64,000 nt of DNA, from the NCBI GenBank assembly GCA_041485885.1, contig JBGPKL010000001.1, positions 124,001 to 188,000 of the forward strand. The letters are read 5' to 3'. Below the pieces are notes generated by a model. It was given only the letters and a program-made list of their open reading frames with translations. It did no database searches and had not been told where the DNA came from. Positions 1-7,548 of this stretch are shown piece by piece (the stretch's first letter is position 1; the number at the start of each line of letters is the position of its first letter). Source of the stretch: JACQFZ01 sp041485885. Its GTDB lineage: Bacteria; Pseudomonadota; Gammaproteobacteria; Acidiferrobacterales; Sulfurifustaceae. The position numbers were made by a program, and so were the translations under genes.

Positions 1-191
1 CGCCCAACGCTCCTCGTCGATCGTGGGTGTTCGCGCTTGTCCGCTATCTGCTGTTCTCGTGGCACGCATGATTGTCTTTCCTCTACGCCGGTCACTTATC
101 AAATCTTAGCGCTAATGCCGTCGACCACACCCTGATTTTTGCTTTTGAATTCGCGATCGACGAAGTTCCGATGACGTTGATAATTCAGCGT

Positions 192-593
192 TTACGCTCG
201 AACATCCCGGTCCCATGGATCGAGCAACCCGGAACGGAACCCGCGCGCGACCGCGTGCGCAGTATTCGATGCGTTCAGCTTGCGAACGATATTTCGTATG
301 TGCGCACGCACGGTGTAGACACTGATGCTGAGAATCATCCCTATTTCACCGCCGGTCTTACCTTGAGCCAGCCAGTGCAGCACGTCGCGCTCGCGCGTGC
401 TCAGCAGCATCGCCACCAAATTCGTTCCTCGACTGGCGAAAGCGCCGGACCTCGAGCCTAGCGGGCGATTCATTACGCCGACGCCGTCCCTGGCAAAAAA
501 ATCCCTCGATGGAACGGTGTTAGCTTGATACCCTCTCTGGTCTTTCATGGCCATGCAATTCGGGTTTTCATACCACCAAATCCTCCGGCGCAA
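192..593 (-). pseudogene. HTH-only LuxR-type regulator, probable remnant
   Basis: Residues about 64-125 form a LuxR/GerE DNA-binding domain (LSTRERDVLHW, then GKTGGEIGMI and VRKLNASN). The first 60 residues are low-quality sequence with no recognisable autoinducer-binding domain, so the reading frame holds only the C-terminal third of a normal regulator. The farthest upstream start is a TTG. A GGAGG followed by an ATG lies nearby, but that ATG is in another frame and stops after eight codons, which fits a decayed gene. The HTH resembles that of the intact LuxR at 2954-3664 (both have GEIGMI and ASN), so it may be a degenerated paralogue. It is the last gene of the leftward lux group. It could instead be a genuine small HTH-only protein starting at one of the internal ATGs. 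Confidence 0.55.
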
Positions 594-608
594 GTGTAGG
601 AATCCGAG

Positions 609-1487
609 TTAGTGAATTGCGGCATCGCGCGCTGCTCCGATCGTGGAATTGAATGAACGGCAACCCTTCAGGTACGAATCGGCGGTGCTCGCGCCGCAGG
701 TGATTTCGTGAATCGTCAGCGTCACGGCGGGCGCCAGCGCCGTTACCGCGAAGATGTAGTCGAATGAGTCGATCTCGGCGCCACTCGCCGTGTGACCGAT
801 GTACGTGCTGGAGCGGACTTTACCGATTCGCTCCCGCGCGTAGTCGGACAATTGCCATTCACCGTCCGGCGCCTCGGTGAAAGCCAGGCTCGACGGCGGT
901 ATGTCGAGGTCGGTGCCGATCGCCTTGAGGAGCGACTCCTTGGCCGTCCATAGCCGGTAAAATCGCCACAATCGCTCGTGCTCTTGAGTCGCCTGGAAGC
1001 GGCGGATTTCATGCGGATGCAACATATGCACGGCAACCGCCGCGAGATTCGGGATCGGCGCGATGCGCGCGATATCCACGCCGACTTCACATTGGTTCGA
1101 GACCGCGCAGACCATACCGTTCGGCGTGTGGGAGAGGGCGAAATGGACGGGTCTCGGCGCGGCCCCGACCGCCGTCCGCACCGCCGGTTTACCACGCGCA
1201 TCGACCGCGAACAGCAAGTCCCGCGGCCCAACCGTCAGCGCCGCGGCCAAGATCTTTCGCAACCAGACGTGGGCGGCGACGTACGAACCCCGGTCATGCA
1301 AGCCGTGGAACGAGGCCGCTCGGTGCCGCTCCGCATCGTCGAGCCACTTACCCTGGGCATCATCGATGCGATAGTCGGGCGGCATGCGGATCACCCAGAG
1401 GTCTACGGTCGCGAATTGCTGATCATCGGTAACCAACGTCATCTGCAAGCCCTCGATCGGACGCGACGACGTCCTATTCGGTTCCAT
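609..1487 (-). CDS. 4'-phosphopantetheinyl transferase, Sfp type
   Basis: This enzyme moves the phosphopantetheine arm of CoA onto a serine of acyl- or peptidyl-carrier proteins, turning apo into holo carriers. The sequence shows the family core: FALSHT at about 117-122, the Mg-binding GVDIA at 136-140 with D138, and FYRLWTAKESLLKA at about 176-189 with E184. At 292 residues it is slightly longer than typical Sfp proteins, with an unassigned tail after about residue 240. The start overlaps the end of luxI by 14 nt, which suggests translational coupling. An alternative ATG at 1442 also has a GAGG upstream. Being in the luxI transcript, it is probably induced by quorum sensing. The partner carrier protein is not in this window, so its substrate is unknown. 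Confidence 0.87.
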   Translation of the reverse strand: MEPNRTSSRPIEGLQMTLVTDDQQFATVDLWVIRMPPDYRIDDAQGKWLDDAERHRAASFHGLHDRGSYVAAHVWLRKILAAALTVGPRDLLFAVDARGKPAVRTAVGAAPRPVHFALSHTPNGMVCAVSNQCEVGVDIARIAPIPNLAAVAVHMLHPHEIRRFQATQEHERLWRFYRLWTAKESLLKAIGTDLDIPPSSLAFTEAPDGEWQLSDYARERIGKVRSSTYIGHTASGAEIDSFDYIFAVTALAPAVTLTIHEITCGASTADSYLKGCRSFNSTIGAARDAAIH

Positions 1488-2136
1488 GTGCCGATATTCC
1501 TAAAGCACTGTTTTTGTCGGAAGTTGCGGCGTGCACGGAGTGCCGGTGACGTCGCGTCGCGACCGTCCCGTCCGCCGCGTTTTCATCGAGCTCTATCCAG
1601 CAAGCGCAAAGCGGATAACCGTCGATGATCATCGGGGGTCCGGCACGATGCGAATGAAAGCCGGCGCGGCGCATCAACCGTTCGACGCCGATCGGCGAAA
1701 CCGTTATCAGACGCCTGGCGCCGCGCGCCATCGCGCAGGAAATCGCCGCTCGCAGCAGCTCGATGGCAATCGGCGAAGACATCTGTCCTTGCGGCGTAAC
1801 CGCGCGGTCGTTGAAATCCATGGCCGCAAAGCGGGACAACTCCCAGACGTCCGCGCTGCACGGGGGCGGCAAGCCGTTCAGAAGTTGCGGAAAAACGTCG
1901 CGCAGCAGATACGGGCGGTTCGTGGGCAGTAAGCGAGCGACGCCCGTTAAGCTTCCGTTCTCATCGCGACTGACGACGTATACCGTGTCCACGCCGTCGA
2001 ACTGATCCAGCTCCATTCCGTTTTCCGTTTGAAGTTTCCACTTCAGCGTATCGACAAACACTCGATATCGGTACGTCGAAATTTTCGAAAACAAATCTGC
2101 AGAAAGTTCTTCGGCTGCTCCAGACACGAATTGCAT
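1474..2136 (-). CDS. luxI: Acyl-homoserine-lactone synthase, LuxI family
   Basis: Makes an N-acyl-homoserine lactone from S-adenosylmethionine and an acyl-ACP. Counting from the chosen start (220 aa), the LuxI invariant residues are present: R23/R25, F27, W33, D44, D47, R68, F82, E99 and R102, in the blocks YRYRVFVDTLKW, DQFDGVD, GVARLL and WELSRFA. I chose the ATG at 2136 because GCGGAGGA sits just upstream. An ATG at 2181 would add 15 residues but lacks a ribosome-binding site. A lux box lies about 65-80 bp upstream, so the gene should be activated by an AHL-bound LuxR. The phosphopantetheinyl transferase gene starts inside its 3' end. The acyl chain length made cannot be read from the sequence. 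Confidence 0.95.
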   Translation of the reverse strand: MQFVSGAAEELSADLFSKISTYRYRVFVDTLKWKLQTENGMELDQFDGVDTVYVVSRDENGSLTGVARLLPTNRPYLLRDVFPQLLNGLPPPCSADVWELSRFAAMDFNDRAVTPQGQMSSPIAIELLRAAISCAMARGARRLITVSPIGVERLMRRAGFHSHRAGPPMIIDGYPLCACWIELDENAADGTVATRRHRHSVHAATSDKNSALGISAHGTE

Positions 2137-2200
2137 TTTTTCCTCCGCTGAAAGAATGTTTACGCGGAGAGAATTTGACATGGCGGGATGAACGACATAA

Positions 2201-2216
2201 CTGTCAAAAGTGACAG
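2201..2216 (-). promoter_or_regulatory. lux box upstream of luxI
   Basis: A perfect 6-4-6 palindrome CTGTCA-AAAG-TGACAG, matching the CT-N12-AG hallmark of LuxR-family operators. A TCAAAT hexamer (minus strand, 2178-2173; four of six matches to the -10 consensus) lies about 33 bp downstream of the box centre. That is the spacing expected when LuxR overlaps the -35 position. The palindrome arms are identical to those of the box at 2715-2730. Confidence 0.85.
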
Positions 2217-2246
2217 GTCGTGACGTAGTCGCGGAGAAGAAATTTC

Positions 2247-2636
2247 CTAACCATAGCGAGCGTCGATGCTGCGACGCACTTCGGATTGCCAGTCGAATGC
2301 ATCCACCAGTGCTGCGAGCGACGCCAGGTTTTTTGCCGGGCCGATATCCGCCCCGTTGATGTCCACGAACATTACGTTACTGCGCGGTTCGCCGATTCTG
2401 CGCAGCGTCACCGCGCCGTCAACGGCGTTCATTTGCCAATCCCAGCCGAGTGTGACGATGGAGCGGACGCTGTCGACCCACTCCGTGTAGCCGGTAATTT
2501 CCGTGGAGAAAACGCCGCCGGATCGCGCGCGCGGCGGATCCTCGTCAAGACCGCAGATCCGATGCGTCAGACCGGCGGATTGAAGCGCGGCGTACGTGCA
2601 CCGAACGTACCCGTCCTTCGATACAGTAAATGTCAT
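2247..2636 (-). CDS. DUF4902-like protein of the quorum-sensing locus
   Basis: A 129-residue protein without a signal peptide or membrane segment. The blocks ITGYTEWV (about 46-53), LGWDWQM (about 63-69) and EPRSNVMFVD (about 83-92) recall the DUF4902 proteins that I remember as neighbours of luxR/luxI pairs in Burkholderia and relatives; that assignment is from memory and untested. It lies between luxR (divergent) and luxI (same strand, 111 nt downstream) and has its own lux box 79-94 bp upstream, so it is a likely direct quorum-sensing target. Function unknown. By position it could be a modulator of AHL signalling in the way RsaL and RsaM are, but it does not look like either. Confidence 0.7.
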   Translation of the reverse strand: MTFTVSKDGYVRCTYAALQSAGLTHRICGLDEDPPRARSGGVFSTEITGYTEWVDSVRSIVTLGWDWQMNAVDGAVTLRRIGEPRSNVMFVDINGADIGPAKNLASLAALVDAFDWQSEVRRSIDARYG

Positions 2637-2953
2637 TGCGCTGCTACCAGGGTAATCAAATGTGATAGTAGTGTTACCTAAACCTGATAGTACCCAGCTG
2701 CGCCGGAACCGGCACTGTCAAGAATGACAGGGGACTTGGTATTGAAACCCGTGGAATCGAAGCGGTTTAGACCATTTGCGCGGCGACGTAGAAATAATAC
2801 ATGTGCGTGCGGAACCCTCATTTCTCTGTTGCGTGTGCCTTTAGACCATCCGCATTTACCTATAGTATTGGGACCATTGCTAAGCATTCGAGCTGCCGCA
2901 CGACAGTTGGTTTCGCGGACACGGTAACAACCAAAAAGCTATCGGAGGGATCC
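2637..2953. other. Divergent intergenic region between DUF4902-like gene and luxR
   Basis: About 317 bp without a gene. It carries the lux box at 2715-2730 and, on the minus strand, a TACTAT hexamer at 2692-2687 as the probable -10 of the DUF4902-like gene. Towards luxR it has a TATAGT at 2861-2866 that could be a -10, without a convincing -35, and GGAGGG just before the luxR ATG. Base composition is more AT-rich than the housekeeping parts of the window. Confidence 0.5.
2715..2730 (-). promoter_or_regulatory. lux box upstream of the DUF4902-like gene
   Basis: Palindrome CTGTCA-AGAA-TGACAG with the same six-base arms as the luxI box and a different four-base spacer, again fitting CT-N12-AG. 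The candidate -10 TACTAT (minus strand 2692-2687) is centred about 33 bp from the box centre, the same geometry as at luxI. Two boxes with the same arms and same promoter spacing make a chance match unlikely. Confidence 0.85.
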
Positions 2954-3664
2954 ATGAATGCTTGGCGCGAAGCTCAATTCCAGGCGTTACTAAACGCGAA
3001 ATCCGAGGAAGCGATATTCGCCGTGCTGTCGCGTGCGGCGCGCGAGTTGGGCTTCGACTACTGCGCTTACGGCATGCGCGTGCCGGTGCCGGTAACCCGA
3101 CCCAAGGTGTACATGCTGAACAACTACCCCGCGGACTGGCAGCGGCGCTATGCGCAGGAAAACTACCTGGCGATAGACCCTACGGTCGCTCACGGAATGC
3201 GGTCGGTCATGCCGTTAGTGTGGTCGGAGAAAATATTCGCGACGTGCCGTGGATTCTGGGAGGAAGCGCGCGCGCATGGATTGCGCGTGGGATGGGCGCA
3301 GTCGTGTTACAACGCGAACGGCGTCGGTGGCCTAATGACGCTTGCGCGCTCGCATGACGATCTTTCCTCCACGGAGCTGGAAGACCGTACCGCGCAAATG
3401 TCTTGGCTAGCCCAGGCGGCACATGAAACTTTTTGCCCGCTCGTATTGGTGAAGCTCGCACCGGAAACCACTGCGGGCCTGTCGGCCCGAGAAATCGAGG
3501 TACTGCGCTGGACGGCGGAAGGCAAGACGTCGGGTGAAATAGGCATGATCATGAATATCGCGGAGCGCACGGTGAATTTTCACGTGAATAACGCGGTGGC
3601 GAAGCTCGGCGCGAGCAACAAAACCGCGGCCACTATAAAAGCGGCAATGCTCGGGTTGCTGTAA
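2954..3664 (+). CDS. luxR: LuxR-family AHL receptor and transcription activator
   Basis: A 236-residue quorum-sensing regulator. The N-terminal autoinducer-binding domain (about 1-165) retains the residues conserved in TraR/LasR: W62, Y66, D75, P76, W90 and G113, in the blocks YPADWQRRY, AIDPTV and GLRVGW. The C-terminal GerE-type HTH (about 175-236) has LSAREIEVLRW and GKTSGEIGMIM. I chose the ATG at 2954 because TCGGAGGGA lies directly upstream; the frame stays open for 51 codons before it but has no support there. It is divergent from the DUF4902-like gene and luxI, whose lux boxes are its probable targets. All ligand-contact positions are kept, so it should bind an AHL rather than act as a ligand-free solo. 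Confidence 0.93.
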   Translation: MNAWREAQFQALLNAKSEEAIFAVLSRAARELGFDYCAYGMRVPVPVTRPKVYMLNNYPADWQRRYAQENYLAIDPTVAHGMRSVMPLVWSEKIFATCRGFWEEARAHGLRVGWAQSCYNANGVGGLMTLARSHDDLSSTELEDRTAQMSWLAQAAHETFCPLVLVKLAPETTAGLSAREIEVLRWTAEGKTSGEIGMIMNIAERTVNFHVNNAVAKLGASNKTAATIKAAMLGLL

Positions 3665-3948
3665 ACTTCCTTGCACACATTCCGCGAGACGTTGCGCCCG
3701 TACTCCGTCTACCGTCGCGTCGTCTTATCCTCGAATGTTGCCAAAAGCCATGCGTTCACGCAGCTAGCCCGGGCAGGGAGTCCTTACTCACCTTCGCATG
3801 CACATGAGCACTCCGCCAGAAAGTAACTTTCCTCGATAGATCGCGGCCAGTTTACGTTACTCCGGATCGCGCTTCGCTCCATGAGGGTTACGCCTGCTTT
3901 TGACCGGACGTTGATTATTAGAATCAATTGTCCAAAGACACCCTCCCA

Positions 3949-4284
3949 CTACCACAACCCCCGGCCCTGGCGGGAAAAAACCAAGTCGAGTAGCGCGGCG
4001 TAGGAATCCGTCTCCACCCGATCGAACAGCAGTGCCGCGCCGTTGTCGGTGGTGCGCACGATCTGCGCGTGGAAGCGATGATACTTCGGCATCCCCTCGG
4101 TCGGCAGCTTGATCGCCAGCTCCATCAGTCCCTTCTTCGGCGGTTGGCTCCCCTTCATATCAATGAAAGTGCCGTCCAGGCTGATATCGCGCGTGGTGGA
4201 GTGTTGGTAGTGGTGGTTGTTGTAATTGAGGATGGTATCGAGCGTAATCGGAATGCGCGGCGTGTCGCGGCGTTCGCTCTTCAT
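3949..4284 (-). CDS. PilZ-domain c-di-GMP-binding protein
   Basis: A 111-residue single-domain protein. The PilZ signature is complete: RxxxR as R6-DTP-R10 at the N-terminus, and the D/NxSxxG motif as D33-I-S35-L-D-G38. There is no membrane segment or output domain, so it presumably signals by contacting a partner. A diguanylate cyclase is encoded 2.4 kb away at 6690-7496, but nothing ties the two together beyond proximity. The gene is divergent from uvrD. Its target (motility, exopolysaccharide or other) cannot be told from the sequence. Confidence 0.85.
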   Translation of the reverse strand: MKSERRDTPRIPITLDTILNYNNHHYQHSTTRDISLDGTFIDMKGSQPPKKGLMELAIKLPTEGMPKYHRFHAQIVRTTDNGAALLFDRVETDSYAALLDLVFSRQGRGLW

Positions 4285-4458
4285 GTCTCCTCCGTCAAGC
4301 GCGCGCGTTGCGGCCCGATGCCGTTATCTACGCGCCCCCGTGGTTCCCCGCGACTTTTATAAACGGTTTTTTCCGCCAAGAAAAGCGAAATCGGAGACGG
4401 ACGCGGCCGTTTCCCTCCCGCCGACCCCGGGGCCCCTGATATCATTTGCGCTTACCGC

Positions 4459-6615
4459 ATGGATGTCTCCTATCTTCTCAACGATCTGAACGAGCCGCAG
4501 CGCGAAGCTGTCGCGGCGCCGCCGGGTCCATTGTTGGTGCTCGCCGGCGCGGGCAGCGGCAAGACGCGCGTGCTGACGCACCGGGTCGCGTGGTTGGTCG
4601 GCGTCGAGGGGCTATCGCCGCACGCGATCCTCGCGGTGACGTTCACGAACAAGGCCGCGGCGGAAATGCGCACGCGCATCGAGCGGATGTTGCAGGCGCC
4701 GCTCGGGGGCCTTTGGATCGGGACCTTTCACGGATTGTCGCACCGGTTGTTGCGTTTCCATTGGCGCGAGGCGGAGCTGCTGCAAGGTTTTCAAATTTTG
4801 GACAGCGACGATCAATACCGCCTCATCCGTCGGGTCCTGAAGAATCTCAACCTCGATGAAGCGTACTGGCCGCCGCGGCAGGCGCAGTGGTATATCAATC
4901 ATCACAAGGAGGAAGGCCGCCGCCCCGCGCAGCTCGGCGAGCCGGCCGATCCGCAAAACCGCGAGCACCTGCGCATCTACAAGGCGTATGAGGAAACCTG
5001 CCGGCGCTCGGGGTTGGTCGACTTCGCGGAGCTGTTGCTGCGTGCGTACGAGCTGCTGCGCGACAACGAACGGCTGCGCGCGCACTACCAGCAGCGCTTT
5101 CGCCACGTGCTCGTGGACGAGTTCCAGGACACGAACCAGATTCAGTACGCGTGGCTCAAGCAGTTCGCCGGCGGGCACAACAACTTGTTCGTGGTCGGCG
5201 ATGACGATCAATCGATCTACGGTTGGCGTGGGGCGAAGGTCGAGAACATCCTGCGTTTCGAGTCGGATCATCCCGGCACGCGCGTCGTGCGCTTGGAACA
5301 GAACTACCGCTCGACCGGAAATATCTTGAAGGCGGCGAACAGCATCATCGATCACAACAGCGGTCGTCTGGGCAAGAAGCTCTGGACCGCCGGCGCGGAC
5401 GGCGAGCTGATCCAGCTTTACACGGCGTACAACGATCTCGAAGAGGCGCGTTTCGTCGTCGAGCGCATTAAGGAGTGGTGTGAGCACGGTGGCCGTCGGT
5501 CGGAGATCGCAATTCTTTATCGCACGAGCGCGCAGTCGCGGGTGATCGAAGAAACGCTCATCAACGCCGCGATCCCGTACACCGTTTACGGCGGGCTGCG
5601 TTTCTTCGAGCGCGCCGAGATCAAGGACGCGCTTGCGTATCTGCGGCTTATCGCGAGCCGCCACGCCGACCCGTCGTTCGAGCGCATCGCGAACGTGCCG
5701 ACGCGCGGCATCGGCTTGAAGACGCTCGAAACACTGCGCGAATCCGCGAAGGCCGCCGACGAATCGCTCTGGGAGGCGGCGCAGCGAAGCGTTGCGACCA
5801 ACGCGTTGGCGGCGCGAGCGAGCCAAGCGCTCAAGGCTTTCTTGGATCTGATCGACCGGCTCGCCGAAGAAACCGCGAGCCTGACACTCGGGGAGCAAGT
5901 CGAGCACATGTTGGCGCGCAGCACGTTGCTCGATCACTACAAGAAAGAGAAAGGCGAGCGCGGCGAAGCGCGCGTCGAGAACCTCGAAGAGCTGGTCACG
6001 GCCGCCCGCAACTATATTCCCGACGAAGTCGACGGGCTCGACCCGCTCGCGTCGTTCCTGGCGCATGCCGCGCTCGAAGCGGGAGAAGGCGAGGCCGAGG
6101 CGTGGGAGGACAGCGTGCAGCTGATGACCCTGCACGCGGCGAAGGGGTTGGAGTTTCCGGTCGTGTTTCTAACCGGCCTGGAAGAGGGTCTATTTCCCCA
6201 TCAACGCTCACTCGAGGAGACCGGGCGTTTGGAGGAGGAACGCCGGCTTTGCTACGTCGGCATGACGCGTGCCAAGAGGCGTCTGGTCCTTACGCTCGCC
6301 GAGGTGCGCCGGCTGCATGGAAGCGAGCACTACACCAGCCCGTCGCGCTTTCTCGGCGAGATCGATCAATCGTTGATCAAGGAGCTGCGAGCCGAAACGG
6401 TGCTAACGCGTCCGCGCCCAGCGTCGGCGGCCGGCACCGAGTGGGCGCAAGCGAACGGCATGCGGCTCGGAAGTCGCGTGCGACATGAAACGTTCGGCGA
6501 GGGTGTGGTCACGAGCTACGAGGGGGCGGGGGCGCACGCGCGGGTGCAGGTCAACTTCGAAACCGCGGGGGCGAAGTGGCTCGTGTTGGCTTACGCGCGA
6601 TTGCAAGCCGTGTAA
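4459..6615 (+). CDS. uvrD: DNA helicase II (UvrD)
   Basis: A 3'-5' superfamily-1 helicase acting in nucleotide-excision and mismatch repair. The N-terminus MDVSYLLNDLN is nearly that of the E. coli enzyme. Visible motifs: Walker A AGAGSGKT at about 29-36, motif Ia TFTNKAAAEM, motif II VDEFQDTN near 219-226, GDDDQSIYGWRGA near 247-260, VQLMTLHAAKGLEF near 553, and motif VI CYVGMTRAKRRL near 598. A C-terminal Tudor-like segment with VRHETFGEGVV is present. At 718 residues it is full length. No Shine-Dalgarno is seen before the ATG; a TATCAT hexamer at 4440-4445 could be a -10 giving a very short leader. I saw no SOS (LexA) box of the E. coli type. Confidence 0.96.
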   Translation: MDVSYLLNDLNEPQREAVAAPPGPLLVLAGAGSGKTRVLTHRVAWLVGVEGLSPHAILAVTFTNKAAAEMRTRIERMLQAPLGGLWIGTFHGLSHRLLRFHWREAELLQGFQILDSDDQYRLIRRVLKNLNLDEAYWPPRQAQWYINHHKEEGRRPAQLGEPADPQNREHLRIYKAYEETCRRSGLVDFAELLLRAYELLRDNERLRAHYQQRFRHVLVDEFQDTNQIQYAWLKQFAGGHNNLFVVGDDDQSIYGWRGAKVENILRFESDHPGTRVVRLEQNYRSTGNILKAANSIIDHNSGRLGKKLWTAGADGELIQLYTAYNDLEEARFVVERIKEWCEHGGRRSEIAILYRTSAQSRVIEETLINAAIPYTVYGGLRFFERAEIKDALAYLRLIASRHADPSFERIANVPTRGIGLKTLETLRESAKAADESLWEAAQRSVATNALAARASQALKAFLDLIDRLAEETASLTLGEQVEHMLARSTLLDHYKKEKGERGEARVENLEELVTAARNYIPDEVDGLDPLASFLAHAALEAGEGEAEAWEDSVQLMTLHAAKGLEFPVVFLTGLEEGLFPHQRSLEETGRLEEERRLCYVGMTRAKRRLVLTLAEVRRLHGSEHYTSPSRFLGEIDQSLIKELRAETVLTRPRPASAAGTEWAQANGMRLGSRVRHETFGEGVVTSYEGAGAHARVQVNFETAGAKWLVLAYARLQAV

Positions 6616-6689
6616 AACTTTACGGTGTCGCGCGGAATCAACACCGTTCGATGAACATAGTCTATAGTTAGCTCAAGCTTGCGCCACGG

Positions 6690-7496
6690 ATGGCTACGCC
6701 TAACAAGTTCCACGCCCGAAGTGGGGACAGCTTGAAATCAGCAGCACACCAAGGCATCACCGCGCTGAAGGCCACGCTTGCTATTGCCGGCATCGCCTTC
6801 GCGCTCGAGCTCTTAGTCTCCGTCCTCTATGCCTACGGCGCTTCGCGCGATCCTGCCCTCGCGGTCTTGGTCAACGCGGCGATCGTGGCGGTCTTGCTGG
6901 CGTTTCCGGTCTATTGGCTGTTGCAAAAGCCGCTCGGCGGCGGCGAGAGACAACGCGGCGTCGATCGCGCCGACACCAACCAGTTCGCCATCACCGATGC
7001 GCTGACGCGAATCATGAATCGCCGCGGCATCACCGTGAGCTTGCTCGATGCCATGGCGCAAGCCGAGCGCTACAACACGCCGCTTTCGGTCGCGATGGGA
7101 GACATCGACCACTTCAAGCGCGTCAATGAAGCGCACGGCCATCAGGCCGGCGACAAAGTACTGACCCACATCGCGGCGGTGTTGTCGGAGACGCTGCGCA
7201 TGCCGGATAAGGTGGGGCGTTACGGCGGCGAAGAGTTTCTCATCATCTTTCCTCACACCGGGCTCGCACAGGCGCGCAAAATCGCCGAGCGCATGCGCGG
7301 CGCGGTGCATCGGTCGAAGCCCGATATCAACCGGAACAAAGTACAAGTGACGATCAGTCTCGGCGTCACCCAATTTCAGAAGGGTGAGGATCTAGAGCAA
7401 CTGCTGTCGCGGGTGGATAAGGCGCTCGCTCAAGCAAAGTCCGGCGGACGCGATCTCGTCGCCGCGCTCAAAGCCGCGCGCGCCGCGCGCGACTAA
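6690..7496 (+). CDS. Membrane-bound diguanylate cyclase (GGDEF domain)
   Basis: Synthesises cyclic di-GMP from two GTP. The 268-residue protein has two predicted membrane helices (about 27-50 and 56-78), then a GGDEF domain beginning with DALTRIMNRRG (103-113) and carrying the active-site GGEEF at 179-183. An RMPD inhibitory I-site lies at 170-173, five residues before GGEEF, so product feedback inhibition is likely. There is no PAS, HAMP or receiver domain; the input would have to come through the short membrane part. It follows uvrD on the same strand after about 74 bp. The nearby PilZ protein could be an effector, which is inference only. Confidence 0.92.
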   Translation: MATPNKFHARSGDSLKSAAHQGITALKATLAIAGIAFALELLVSVLYAYGASRDPALAVLVNAAIVAVLLAFPVYWLLQKPLGGGERQRGVDRADTNQFAITDALTRIMNRRGITVSLLDAMAQAERYNTPLSVAMGDIDHFKRVNEAHGHQAGDKVLTHIAAVLSETLRMPDKVGRYGGEEFLIIFPHTGLAQARKIAERMRGAVHRSKPDINRNKVQVTISLGVTQFQKGEDLEQLLSRVDKALAQAKSGGRDLVAALKAARAARD

Positions 7497-7548
7497 CACG
7501 CCTCGTCGCTCGCCGTCGACCGCTCTTTTGCGCACGACCGCGATCGAG

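Noticed and set aside
72..461. Plus-strand frame opposite the LuxR HTH fragment
   Set aside because: No motif, no ribosome-binding site, and antisense to the recognisable HTH.
4612..6135. Long open frame on the minus strand opposite uvrD
   Set aside because: Antisense to a clear UvrD; the translation is Arg/Leu/Val-rich with no motif. It is a GC-rich shadow.
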